From Sulfurovum sp. (GTDB lineage: Bacteria; Campylobacterota; Campylobacteria; Campylobacterales; Sulfurovaceae): a stretch of DNA of 7,637 nt. This document shows, piece after piece, positions 1 to 7,225 of this stretch. Every line of letters begins with the position of its first letter. Position 1 is the first letter of the stretch. Made by a program: the position numbers and the translations under genes. The stretch is taken from NCBI GenBank assembly GCA_020719895.1, contig DYPM01000089.1, positions 1 to 7,637 of the forward strand, written 5' to 3'. The notes beneath the pieces are model-generated. The model made no database searches. It was given only the letters and a program-made list of their open reading frames with translations, and was not told where the DNA came from.

Positions 1-29
1 TAAACATAGGATGTCAATAAAAAGGTGTT

Positions 30-527
30 TTATTTGAAATTTCCAAATACCAATGGGGCTTTGAGTTCCAATCCTTTTACCTCTTTGATTACAGCTTGAA
101 GATCATCAATGCTTTTGCTTGAGACTCTCACTTCATCGCCTTGGATAGACGAAGTCACTTTGAGTTTTGTCTCTTTGATTGCTTTGACAATTTTTTTTGC
201 TTCTTCTTTGTCGATAGTGTCCACAATACGATAGATTACTTTCATATTGCCACCGCTAATTCCTTCGGTTTTCAGTTCTTCAAGAGATTTTCCCTCAATC
301 CCTCGTTTGATTAATTTGGAGATTAAAATATCTTTGAGGGCATCAATCTTTTGATCGCTCGAGCTACTCACAGAAAGTGTTTTCGCTTTTTCATTGAGTT
401 CAATCTCTGCTTTGACTCCTTTGAAATCAAATCGAGTTGCTATCTCTTTTTCTGCCATTACCACTGCGTTTTTCATCTCCATCATGTCGAGTTTTGCACT
501 GATGTCAAAATAGTGTTCTTTTGCCAT
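30..527 (-). CDS. yajQ: YajQ family nucleotide-binding protein
   Basis: The 165-residue product has the usual YajQ length and motifs: an N-terminal FDIS segment, the KEIATRFDFKG stretch near residues 27-37, a KLIKRGIE segment near 71-78, and a C-terminal KVTSSIQGDEVRVSSKS block. The family has two small alpha/beta subdomains and is cytoplasmic. Members bind nucleotides or RNA, and the Xanthomonas homologue is reported to bind cyclic di-GMP and act with a transcription factor. Whether this copy binds c-di-GMP is inference. The ATG at 525-527 has an AAGGAA ribosome binding site at 533-538, six to seven bases upstream. It lies downstream of the tRNA on the same strand but has its own promoter at 569-577. 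No convincing terminator hairpin is visible in the 29 bases after the stop. Confidence 0.95.
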   Translation of the reverse strand: MAKEHYFDISAKLDMMEMKNAVVMAEKEIATRFDFKGVKAEIELNEKAKTLSVSSSSDQKIDALKDILISKLIKRGIEGKSLEELKTEGISGGNMKVIYRIVDTIDKEEAKKIVKAIKETKLKVTSSIQGDEVRVSSKSIDDLQAVIKEVKGLELKAPLVFGNFK

Positions 528-568
528 TTTTGTTCCTTATTTTTAGTTTAAAAATAGACGTTAAATCA

Positions 569-577
569 ATTATATCA
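569..577 (-). promoter_or_regulatory. extended -10 promoter of yajQ
   Basis: Read on the minus strand this is TGATATAAT, a perfect TATAAT hexamer with the TGn extension. It sits about 40 bases upstream of the yajQ start in an A+T-rich tract. No good -35 box is seen, which is normal for Campylobacterota sigma-70 promoters. Transcription would start near 562, giving a leader of about 35 bases. It allows yajQ to be expressed independently of the tRNA upstream. Confidence 0.7.
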
Positions 578-629
578 AACAAAACTTTTTTAAAACGGTG
601 ATATTTTGGGAGTGATGAGAGAGGGATTG

Positions 630-706
630 TGGTGGGTCCTCAGGGACTCGAACCCTGGACCACTCGGTTATGAGCCGAGCGCTCTAACCAACTGAGCTAA
701 AGACCC
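630..706 (-). tRNA. tRNA with CAU anticodon, probably tRNA-Ile2, possibly elongator tRNA-Met
   Basis: The minus strand folds into a full cloverleaf of 77 bases including an encoded CCA (630-632). The acceptor stem GGGTCTT pairs with AGGACCC with one G-T wobble, the discriminator is A, and the D arm begins TTAGCTCAGTTGG. The anticodon stem CTCGG/CCGAG encloses the loop CTCATAA, so the anticodon is CAT (plus-strand 670-672). The T arm contains GGTTCGAGTCC. It is not initiator tRNA, because positions 1 and 72 form a G-C pair. The overall pattern, including the CTTTAGCTCAG start and the GGTC variable loop, looks to me more like tRNA-Ile2, whose C34 is changed to lysidine by TilS, than elongator Met. 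I cannot prove this from one gene. Existence of the tRNA is certain; the amino acid is about 65:35 for Ile. Confidence 0.95.
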
Positions 707-717
707 AATGGAGCGAA

Positions 718-744
718 AGATACAATCTCTTTTTGATTGTATTT
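718..744. repeat. inverted repeat between the tRNA and pgeF
   Basis: A perfect 8-base inverted repeat, ATACAATC at 720-727 and GATTGTAT at 735-742, flanks a 7-base loop. In RNA it extends by a G-U and an A-U pair. It begins about 12 bases upstream of the tRNA 5' end, where the tRNA promoter should be. The tRNA's weak -10 candidate (TATCTT, minus strand, 717-722) lies inside one arm. It could be an operator for the tRNA or for divergent pgeF, or chance in A+T-rich DNA. It lacks a T-run in the right place to act as a terminator for any visible gene. Confidence 0.45.
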
Positions 745-786
745 AAATTTTTGGGAGGAAAATATATCACTATTTATATTAAATTT

Positions 787-795
787 TGTTAAAAT
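787..795 (+). promoter_or_regulatory. candidate extended -10 of pgeF
   Basis: TGTTAAAAT matches the extended -10 pattern TGnTATAAT with one hexamer mismatch, and is followed by TATC. Transcription would begin near 802, leaving a leader of about 80 bases before the chosen start at 882. No -35 box is evident. The assignment fits a pgeF start at 882 and would be incompatible with translation from the upstream TTG at 786. Confidence 0.4.
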
Positions 796-870
796 TATCT
801 ACTAAAAATAGATTTTTTACAAAAAAGTCGAAATATAAAGTGTGCAAGTTGCCACACCAAAGAACTCCAA

Positions 871-884
871 TGGAGAAGCCTATG
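871..884 (+). promoter_or_regulatory. ribosome binding site fixing the pgeF start
   Basis: TGGAG at 871-875 is followed by six bases and then ATG at 882-884. This is the only well-placed Shine-Dalgarno in the region. The alternative ATG at 870 overlaps this motif and has no good site of its own. Confidence 0.75.
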
Positions 885-1643
885 TCTACCTTTTGTTATG
901 CTAAATGTTTTGCTCCGTTTACAAATTTGATTCATGCAGTGACCACAAAATCAAACCAAATGCCACTTTATGGTTCGCTCGCTCTACATACAGGCGAACC
1001 TCACAATCAGATCATAAACAATAGGCAAAAAATTGTCGAAACATTAAAATGGGACAATACCTACCACTTTGTGACTGCCCAACAAACACATAGCGACCGC
1101 ATAGCAGTGATACAAACTTCCAAATCAATAGGATGGAGTGACTATAAAGGGGCGATTGAGCAGTGCGATGGATTGATTACCAACCAAAAGGGAGTGATTT
1201 TGACCATTTTGACCGCTGATTGTGTACCTCTATTGCTTTTTGATCCACGAAATCAAGTCATTGGAGCTTTGCATGCAGGATGGCGAGGGACTCAAACCCA
1301 AATTGCTTCCAAAACTGTCGCCAAAATGACACAACACTACGGCACACAACCAAAAGATCTGATAGCTTATATCGGACCATCAATCAAACGATGTTGTTAT
1401 GAAGTGGACAAAACAGTGATGCAACACTTCCAACAAACCAATGCTTATGACAAAAAGGGAGATAAATATATGCTTGATTTACCACACATCAACTTTTCAC
1501 AACTTCTTGAGTCTGATTTGCAATCAAGAAATATCGAAACATCTCCTCATTGCACTGCGTGTGATACTGAACTATTTTTCTCTTACCGCAAAGAGAAAGG
1601 CTGTAGCGGTAGATTTATGAGCATGATAGGATTGGCACGATAA
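882..1643 (+). CDS. pgeF: peptidoglycan editing factor PgeF (YfiH/YlmD, polyphenol oxidase-type fold)
   Basis: From the ATG at 882 the product is 253 residues, close to the roughly 240-260 usual for the family. The conserved Cys/His site is present: QQTHSD with His70, TADCVP with Cys114 and LHAGWRGT with His131. The C-terminal signature also fits: IGPSIKRCCYEVD near 164-176, then CDTELFFSYR and GCSGRF near 227-244. Family members were first annotated as laccase or multicopper oxidase. In E. coli the protein is linked to removal of mis-incorporated L-serine from peptidoglycan precursors, and some members show purine nucleoside activity. The open frame extends upstream to a TTG at 786, but those 32 codons are lysine-rich, unlike the family, and overlap the likely promoter. 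The gene stands alone, divergent from the tRNA and convergent with the kinase gene 53 bases away. No clear terminator is seen. Confidence 0.93.
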   Translation: MSTFCYAKCFAPFTNLIHAVTTKSNQMPLYGSLALHTGEPHNQIINNRQKIVETLKWDNTYHFVTAQQTHSDRIAVIQTSKSIGWSDYKGAIEQCDGLITNQKGVILTILTADCVPLLLFDPRNQVIGALHAGWRGTQTQIASKTVAKMTQHYGTQPKDLIAYIGPSIKRCCYEVDKTVMQHFQQTNAYDKKGDKYMLDLPHINFSQLLESDLQSRNIETSPHCTACDTELFFSYRKEKGCSGRFMSMIGLAR

Positions 1644-1696
1644 GCAACCACTACAACAAAAAACAAAAAAGTGTTCTTCGCCCCAAAAAGAGACTC

Positions 1697-4651
1697 TTAG
1701 ATTTTTTCAATATAGTACGCCAAGAGTGATCTGTTGGCGATATTTGGAATAACTGCATCAAACTCTTCAAAATATGTCACTGCTCGATTGGAAAAAGCAT
1801 CATCAATAAAAAGAATATTTTTAATCCCTTTTGTAATGAGACTGCTTGCCAAATTAGGATTTTCTTCAAAAAGCGAACCATCTGCAAAAGAGTAAATATA
1901 TTGAACCTCGGCAATCTTTGCTATATATTCACTCAAATTGCTCACAACATCAATACTATGTCCCATCTCTTTAAAAAGTGCTTCGTAGATATTTCTTTGA
2001 ATCGCATTTTGTTTAAACAAAATGATATCTTTAGCTACATTTGTCTCTACTATTTTTTCAGGGAAAGTATCTACCAGAAATTTTTGGAAAATATTGAGGT
2101 CAATAGGCTTTGGGAGATAACCATCCATACCAAGCCCCGTAAATCTCTCTTTGTCTCCCTTCATTGTTTCCGCAGTCAAAGCAATAATAGGAACATGTGA
2201 AAGATTATTCTCTTTTTCGTAGCGTAAAATTGCCTCGGTTGCTTCAATTCCATCCATGACTGGCATCTGTACATCCATAAATACAATATCAAATAACTCT
2301 TTTTGGTAAAGCTCAAATGCTTCTTTTCCATTGCTTGCGACCATTGGTGCTATTTTCATTTTTCCAAGTGTATGTACAAGTAATTTTTGATTAATAACAT
2401 TATCCTCTGCCACCAATACCGTAAGATTTTTAAATCCTATTGTTTTTTGTTCTTCTGTTTTTTGGACATCATTGGCTTGCATCGTCGAATCAATAATACG
2501 CTGAATCTTACTCAAAGTAATTGGGAGATAGAGAAAAGAATCAACGCGAGGAATACGATTTTTTTGTTCACTCAAAGCTGAAATATAGATTATTTTAGTT
2601 TGAGACTCAGGAATTTTTTTAATCTCATCGGGATCTATACCGTCAATAAATACCACATCAAATCGCTCAAGACCTCCTGATCCAAGAAGAGCATTGATAG
2701 AATTATATGCCATATAGACTACACCCAAATGAAGAAGATAGCGTTTAAATATCTCATTATGAGACTTACAACTCTCTTCGTTGCTCAAACACACTGCTAC
2801 TTGATAGTGTCGATGTTTTGTTTCGATAGTAGAAAGTTCGGGAAACTTCAATGTAAAAAAGAAAGTTGCTCCATGTCCTTTGACACTTTGAATATCAAGC
2901 TCTCCACCCATTGCTTCAGTAAAACGTTTAGAAATGGACAATCCAAGCCCTGTTCCTCCAAATTTTCGTCTTGTAGAGACATCTTCTTGGGAAAAGGCTT
3001 TAAAGATATTGGCTTTTTGCTCTTCATTTACACCAATTCCTGTGTCTTTGACTGAAAATTTGATGGTTGCGATTCCATTCTCAGAATTAACTTTATCGAC
3101 TCTGAGTTCGACAATTCCCTCTTCGGGTGTAAACTTAATCGCATTGCTAATAAGATTGACTACGATTTGTGTGAGTTTTGTCGGATCTCCTTCAAGTCTT
3201 TTATTGATAGCAGGATCAACAAAAAGTTCCAAACGAATATATTTTTCATTTGCCTTAGCTGTATAAAGCTCAATCGCTGACTCAAATATCTCAAAAGGAT
3301 TAAACTCTATTTTTTCAAGCTCTACTTGACTCTCTTGAATTTTAGAGAAGTCAAGAATATCATTAAGAAGCATCAAAAGATTATTGGAACTTTTATCAAT
3401 GATCTCTACAAACTCCATCTGCTCTTGAGTAAGTTTTGTCTTTTTCACGAGTTGCGTAAATCCCAAAATACCATTGAGTGGTGTTCGAATTTCGTGCGAC
3501 ATATTTGCCAAAAAAAGATCTTTGGAGCGACTTGATTTGGCAATCGTATCTGCCATAAAGCTATAAAGCCTTGTTTTGTCTTGTTTTTTTATAATTCTGT
3601 CAAGCTCTACAGTTTGACGCTCATCAAGGTTAAGCCTAATATCTTCAATCGCCTCTGAAAAACTCTCTTCGTCGATTTGAGAAGATCTAAGCCTAAAAAC
3701 CAACGTCACAACTTGAGCGATCAGAATCAATAGTGCCACTGCGAGCAATACAAGATCTTGTTTGGAACTTTCAATCTCTTCATCAAGTATTAACATCAAA
3801 TCAGAAACAAGAAGTTTTGACATCTCTTGAAGTGCGGCAATTTTTTGCTCAAATGCATTGTGCCAAAGTGTTCGATCAATCATCTCCATCTGTTGGTGTG
3901 CTGAAGCAAGAATGATTTTCGAACGAAGTGCATTTGCAACTTTGATGTTTTGTCTGTTTTGATTTAAAAGCTCTACCATCTCTTGATAATGAGATAATGA
4001 TATTTTTTTATTGTCTATGATTGGCAAATAGTCATCGCCAATGAGTTGATTCCATACTGCAAACCCTTCGTTTCCAATCGAACGGTTGGCTGCAATATAA
4101 GATGAGACAAATCCACCCTCGATATCACTATTGGTTTGCAATGCGATAAGATCAAAAAGCGTATTGAAGTACGGCTGTGTCGTATTATTCTCTCCAATAA
4201 TACGCGTTATCTCATTCATCACTACACTGTCCAACGCTTGTGAATAGTGAGATAGGAGACGTTTTTCGAAATCAACAGAGATGTTGGTGTCTACTTTGGA
4301 ACTATTTTGGAGCAGGCTAAGATTCTCTCGAAATGTTTTTGAGAGATCATTTTTGGAGAGTGCTTTGAGTGTTTCAAATGCTTTTTGAAAGGCTACTTTG
4401 TCCTCTTTGGATTTCTCTTGGAGTGTCGAACTCTCTGGCAATATCAAAAGAAGCGATGCACTTTGGCGTTCATTTTCTACTGCAAGAAGAAAGTTTTGCA
4501 ACGACACGACACTCTCAACTGCATCTTTTTGACGCTTGAGTGTGCCGTAGTTGCTACCATCATTCATTAAATAAAACAAAGCTCCTATGGCCAATATCGA
4601 CAACAACACTAAACCAAAAATATCAAGTTTTTTTCTGTTTGAAATTTTCAT
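1697..4651 (-). CDS. hybrid sensor histidine kinase with periplasmic NIT-type sensor and receiver domains
   Basis: This is a 984-residue inner-membrane kinase. TM1 is about residues 10-29, followed by a helical periplasmic domain (about 45-290) with the NIT-like start LLAVENERQSAS, then TM2 about 299-320. A HisKA domain carries MSHEIRTP with phospho-acceptor His386. The ATPase domain shows the N box (Asn499, Asn503), G1 DTGIG (536-540) and G2 GGTGLG (565-570), so it should be active. Residues about 616-725 resemble a receiver with Asp670 but without the acidic pair or the beta-5 Lys. Residues 742-864 form an intact receiver (Glu749/Asp750, Asp793, Thr826, Lys848). The last 110 residues look like another degenerate receiver. 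There is no HAMP, HPt or DNA-binding domain, so output needs partners elsewhere. The ribosome binding site AAGAAAGG (4658-4665) overlaps the stop of the upstream gene, 12 bases before the ATG. NIT domains sense nitrate/nitrite in NasR; the ligand here is unknown. Confidence 0.93.
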   Translation of the reverse strand: MKISNRKKLDIFGLVLLSILAIGALFYLMNDGSNYGTLKRQKDAVESVVSLQNFLLAVENERQSASLLLILPESSTLQEKSKEDKVAFQKAFETLKALSKNDLSKTFRENLSLLQNSSKVDTNISVDFEKRLLSHYSQALDSVVMNEITRIIGENNTTQPYFNTLFDLIALQTNSDIEGGFVSSYIAANRSIGNEGFAVWNQLIGDDYLPIIDNKKISLSHYQEMVELLNQNRQNIKVANALRSKIILASAHQQMEMIDRTLWHNAFEQKIAALQEMSKLLVSDLMLILDEEIESSKQDLVLLAVALLILIAQVVTLVFRLRSSQIDEESFSEAIEDIRLNLDERQTVELDRIIKKQDKTRLYSFMADTIAKSSRSKDLFLANMSHEIRTPLNGILGFTQLVKKTKLTQEQMEFVEIIDKSSNNLLMLLNDILDFSKIQESQVELEKIEFNPFEIFESAIELYTAKANEKYIRLELFVDPAINKRLEGDPTKLTQIVVNLISNAIKFTPEEGIVELRVDKVNSENGIATIKFSVKDTGIGVNEEQKANIFKAFSQEDVSTRRKFGGTGLGLSISKRFTEAMGGELDIQSVKGHGATFFFTLKFPELSTIETKHRHYQVAVCLSNEESCKSHNEIFKRYLLHLGVVYMAYNSINALLGSGGLERFDVVFIDGIDPDEIKKIPESQTKIIYISALSEQKNRIPRVDSFLYLPITLSKIQRIIDSTMQANDVQKTEEQKTIGFKNLTVLVAEDNVINQKLLVHTLGKMKIAPMVASNGKEAFELYQKELFDIVFMDVQMPVMDGIEATEAILRYEKENNLSHVPIIALTAETMKGDKERFTGLGMDGYLPKPIDLNIFQKFLVDTFPEKIVETNVAKDIILFKQNAIQRNIYEALFKEMGHSIDVVSNLSEYIAKIAEVQYIYSFADGSLFEENPNLASSLITKGIKNILFIDDAFSNRAVTYFEEFDAVIPNIANRSLLAYYIEKI

Positions 4652-4663
4652 ACTATGCCTTTC

Positions 4664-5443
4664 TTACTGCTCTTTGCTGTGGTTTTTTTCTAATAAAAGT
4701 GCTGAGCTTTGAACCTCTTGTGCAGTTAAGAGGATAATATTTTCAAGTTCTTGCAACTCTTTTTGAGTATAAAACTGTTTGAGCGTCTTCCAATCCGTCA
4801 TAAGCTTAGTCAAAATAAGATAGTTTTTCACAGCATAGTTATACTCATTGAGTATTTCAAGAGCTGACTCTACTTCTTTTATTGTGTCATTGAGATGTTT
4901 TTGATTGGCTTTTGTCTCGCTTTGAAGTCGTAAAGCCAAATAGTATTTGAGTGCTTTTTCAATCAAAAAAGAGACGTTTTTCATCTCAATCACTGTTTTT
5001 GCTTCTTCGCTAAGAAGTTCGAAATCAAGCATTTTTTCTATCTCAATTGCACCCTGAAGCATAATATCGCTGTTTGAGAGTATCTCTTGGTGATTTTGTT
5101 CGGAGATTTTTGATATCTTCATCTCTTCGGTAAATATTTTAATTTCACCTCGAGCACGTCTAAGAAGTTCGAGTGTCTTACTTGACTGGGCTTCTTTGGT
5201 GGAACGATCAATCATCTCAAAATCACTATCAAGTTCATTTAAGATTCTGATAACTTCATTTTTTTTGGTAAGAAACTTTTTGGGATTAGCACAAAAAGTC
5301 AGATATGCCACTGCAATTTTTTGACTTTTTAATTTAATATCAGCAGAAGCCTCCAAAAGCGATACTTGACTACGAACTGAAGCCCCAAAAGCAAAAGAAG
5401 TCAAAAGCCCTAAAAAAATAAAAAACCGTATCACACTAAACAT
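4664..5443 (-). CDS. secreted all-helical protein, PilJ-like periplasmic domain
   Basis: The 259-residue product begins with a signal peptide (hydrophobic residues 5-19, likely cleavage after AFG at about 20). The rest is helix-forming, rich in Glu, Lys and Leu, with no other membrane segment. Residues about 32-72 (ASADIKLKSQKIAVAYL onward) resemble the N-terminal repeat of PilJ-type sensor domains (GRQRMLSQRIAK-like). Residues about 156-197 (VSFLIEKALKYYLALRL onward) look like a second, diverged copy. Such domains normally sit outside the membrane on chemoreceptors and kinases; here the domain is a free soluble protein. It is the middle gene of the operon, 27 bases after the binding protein and 12 before the kinase, with GGAG at 5449-5452 five bases from its ATG. 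A role as periplasmic adaptor or co-sensor for the kinase is inference. The PilJ resemblance is by eye only. Confidence 0.8.
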   Translation of the reverse strand: MFSVIRFFIFLGLLTSFAFGASVRSQVSLLEASADIKLKSQKIAVAYLTFCANPKKFLTKKNEVIRILNELDSDFEMIDRSTKEAQSSKTLELLRRARGEIKIFTEEMKISKISEQNHQEILSNSDIMLQGAIEIEKMLDFELLSEEAKTVIEMKNVSFLIEKALKYYLALRLQSETKANQKHLNDTIKEVESALEILNEYNYAVKNYLILTKLMTDWKTLKQFYTQKELQELENIILLTAQEVQSSALLLEKNHSKEQ

Positions 5444-5470
5444 AAAAACTCCATATCGCTAAATTTATCA

Positions 5471-7099
5471 CTATCTTTTAACCCAAATTTCAACCCGTCT
5501 ATTTTGAGATTTTCCTCTTTCAGTCAAATTATTCGCGACAGGATAACTCTCTCCAAATCCACTAATATTATTTTTGTCAATTTTGATTCCTTTTTTTGAA
5601 AAAAACTCCATAGTAGCTTCAGCTCTTTTTTTGGAAAGCTTTTCATTGATGTTTGCCACACCCATATTGTCGGTAAATCCAAAAAGATAGATTGCTTTTT
5701 TGTTAATGCTGTTGTTACGAAAATATTTTGACAACCTATCAAGATCTTGTTTTGCTTTATTGTCAAGCATATCACTACTTGAATCAAACCTAAAGTTTAC
5801 AGAAAGCCTTGAGAGTTGTTTGACTGATTCAAGATAAGACTCTGGAAGATCTTCAGGCAAAATAGGTTTGAATGACTTGACGTTAAGATCCACAAACCCT
5901 ACATCTTTAACGATATTTTGTCCCTCGTACGAAAGAACAAACGCTACAAACGCCTTCACTTCACTCGAAGATTTTGTAGGAGTGTAGAAAAAAAGTCTTC
6001 GAGAGAGTGGATAATCTTCCGTTGCTACGGCATAGACATCTGGTCTTATCGTATTTTCACCATCTGATATTGCCAACTCTTTAGAGTCCAAAATATAAGG
6101 AAGTCCTCCAAATCCTATTCCATAAGGATCTTTTGCTACTTTATTGGACAAAATTGTGTTGTCTTCAAAACGCTCTGCTGTTGGAGATAACGACTCTTTC
6201 TCAAGAATCAAACTCTTAAAAGTATCCCAAGTTCCTGACATCTCATCACGAGCATAAAGATTGATTTTTTTGTCTTCTCCCCCCAAAAGACTCCAATTGT
6301 TGATTTTTCCTGAAAAAATATCTTTGATTTGAGCTGTATCAAGTTTAAAGATGTGGTTTTCTTGATTGACAAACACCGCTACTCCATCAATAGCGACGAC
6401 ATGCTCATTGGTGTCGGCTTTCATATTGCCAAACCGTTGCAACGTTACCACCTCTTCATCTTTGATTCGTCTTGATGCCATTGCAATTTCGCACTTATCG
6501 CCATTGAGATCTTCAAAACCTGTCGTAGAACCATGAGAGATAATCTCCACTTCAATCTTTTTGCCTTTAAGCATCGCACTGACTCTCTGCTCTTCTTTTG
6601 CTAATTTTGTCACTTTAATCTGTTTGGCACCAATTGCCTTGAGATATCCACTGACCAACTCAGGTGCTAAAGTCGCACCAATAGTATTCGAGCCATGAAG
6701 TCGAAAAAAGTAAGGACTGTCGCTTTTTTTGACTGCAACAAGAGATTTAGCATCAAACTTATAATTTTCGTCGATCTTAGTCACTTCGTCTATGCTTTTG
6801 ATCTCATTATTTGGAATCTTGATGTAATAATTTCCCTGCTTATACCTCAATATATCAGTAGGAATATATGCATTAGAGACGCAACTGATGTAATCTTTGT
6901 CGCCTTTTTTGCTTTTGTATTTGATTTGAAGAATTTTTGATTTTGGAATTTTTAAGATATGGTTTCCATCCTCAATTGACTCAACAGTAGCTTCAAAACT
7001 ACTCCCATCTATCAAATGAATAGTTTCAGCAAAAATAAACTGAAATGAAATTAAAAAAAGAAAAACCGTAACAAGTATAGAATGTGGTCTAATCCCCAT
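5471..7099 (-). CDS. PstS-like solute-binding protein fused to an OmpA-type peptidoglycan-binding domain
   Basis: The 542-residue product starts with a signal peptide (1-24, FIFA before ETIHL). Residues 25-125 are a small beta-rich region with two related segments. Residues about 130-405 resemble the PBP_like_2/PstS fold: HGSNTIG (135-141), IAMASRRIKDEE (205-216), an IKDIFSGKINNW segment (258-269), and RDEMSGT (284-290), equivalent to the R-x-D/E-x-SGT anion-binding loop of PstS. Residues about 431-542 form an OmpA C-terminal domain (FTDNMG, LSKKRA, GFGESYP, NRRVEI). Asp477 and Arg492 are the expected diaminopimelate contacts, so the protein should be tethered to peptidoglycan in the periplasm. 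It begins the operon, with AGGAG (7106-7110) upstream of the ATG. No pstCAB-type permease or ATPase gene is adjacent, which favours sensing or scavenging over import. The ligand is probably phosphate or another oxyanion, unproven. Confidence 0.92.
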   Translation of the reverse strand: MGIRPHSILVTVFLFLISFQFIFAETIHLIDGSSFEATVESIEDGNHILKIPKSKILQIKYKSKKGDKDYISCVSNAYIPTDILRYKQGNYYIKIPNNEIKSIDEVTKIDENYKFDAKSLVAVKKSDSPYFFRLHGSNTIGATLAPELVSGYLKAIGAKQIKVTKLAKEEQRVSAMLKGKKIEVEIISHGSTTGFEDLNGDKCEIAMASRRIKDEEVVTLQRFGNMKADTNEHVVAIDGVAVFVNQENHIFKLDTAQIKDIFSGKINNWSLLGGEDKKINLYARDEMSGTWDTFKSLILEKESLSPTAERFEDNTILSNKVAKDPYGIGFGGLPYILDSKELAISDGENTIRPDVYAVATEDYPLSRRLFFYTPTKSSSEVKAFVAFVLSYEGQNIVKDVGFVDLNVKSFKPILPEDLPESYLESVKQLSRLSVNFRFDSSSDMLDNKAKQDLDRLSKYFRNNSINKKAIYLFGFTDNMGVANINEKLSKKRAEATMEFFSKKGIKIDKNNISGFGESYPVANNLTERGKSQNRRVEIWVKR

Positions 7100-7157
7100 G
7101 GTAGTCTCCTCGCTATTTGTAAATTGGCTTTTAACCTTTTTTTGTCATTTCAAATAA

Positions 7158-7176
7158 AAGATGATTTAGGCATCTT
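7158..7176 (-). terminator. weak hairpin, possible terminator of the upstream Fe-S gene or leader structure
   Basis: AAGATG at 7158-7163 and CATCTT at 7171-7176 pair perfectly around a 7-base loop. On the minus strand the stem extends by a G-U and an A-U pair and runs into TTTTATTT. The stem is short and low in G+C. It could weakly end transcription from the gene at 7369, or form a structured leader in the binding-protein operon mRNA. Either use is speculative. Confidence 0.25.
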
Positions 7177-7225
7177 CTACTCTCAACAACAGATACTTTT
7201 CTTTCAAGATCAACGATTTGATATC

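Noticed and set aside
753..758. Strong GGGAGG Shine-Dalgarno-like motif on the plus strand
   Set aside because: No ATG, GTG or TTG occurs at a usable distance downstream with an open frame of any length.
786..881. 32-codon N-terminal extension of pgeF from a TTG
   Set aside because: The TTG has no ribosome binding site and overlaps the best promoter candidate, and the residues are not family-like. The ATG at 882 has a well-spaced TGGAG.
1688..1698. AAGAG-A-CTCTT palindrome between pgeF and the kinase gene as a bidirectional terminator
   Set aside because: The loop would be one base and the stem is short and A+T-rich. It overlaps the kinase stop codon.
2934..3266. 110-codon plus-strand open frame inside the kinase gene
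   Set aside because: It lies opposite the conserved ATPase domain, has no ribosome binding site, and its translation resembles no family.
5524..5787. 87-codon minus-strand open frame inside the binding-protein gene
   Set aside because: It is a frame-shifted shadow of the OmpA domain, which is intact in the main frame, so it is not evidence of a frameshift.
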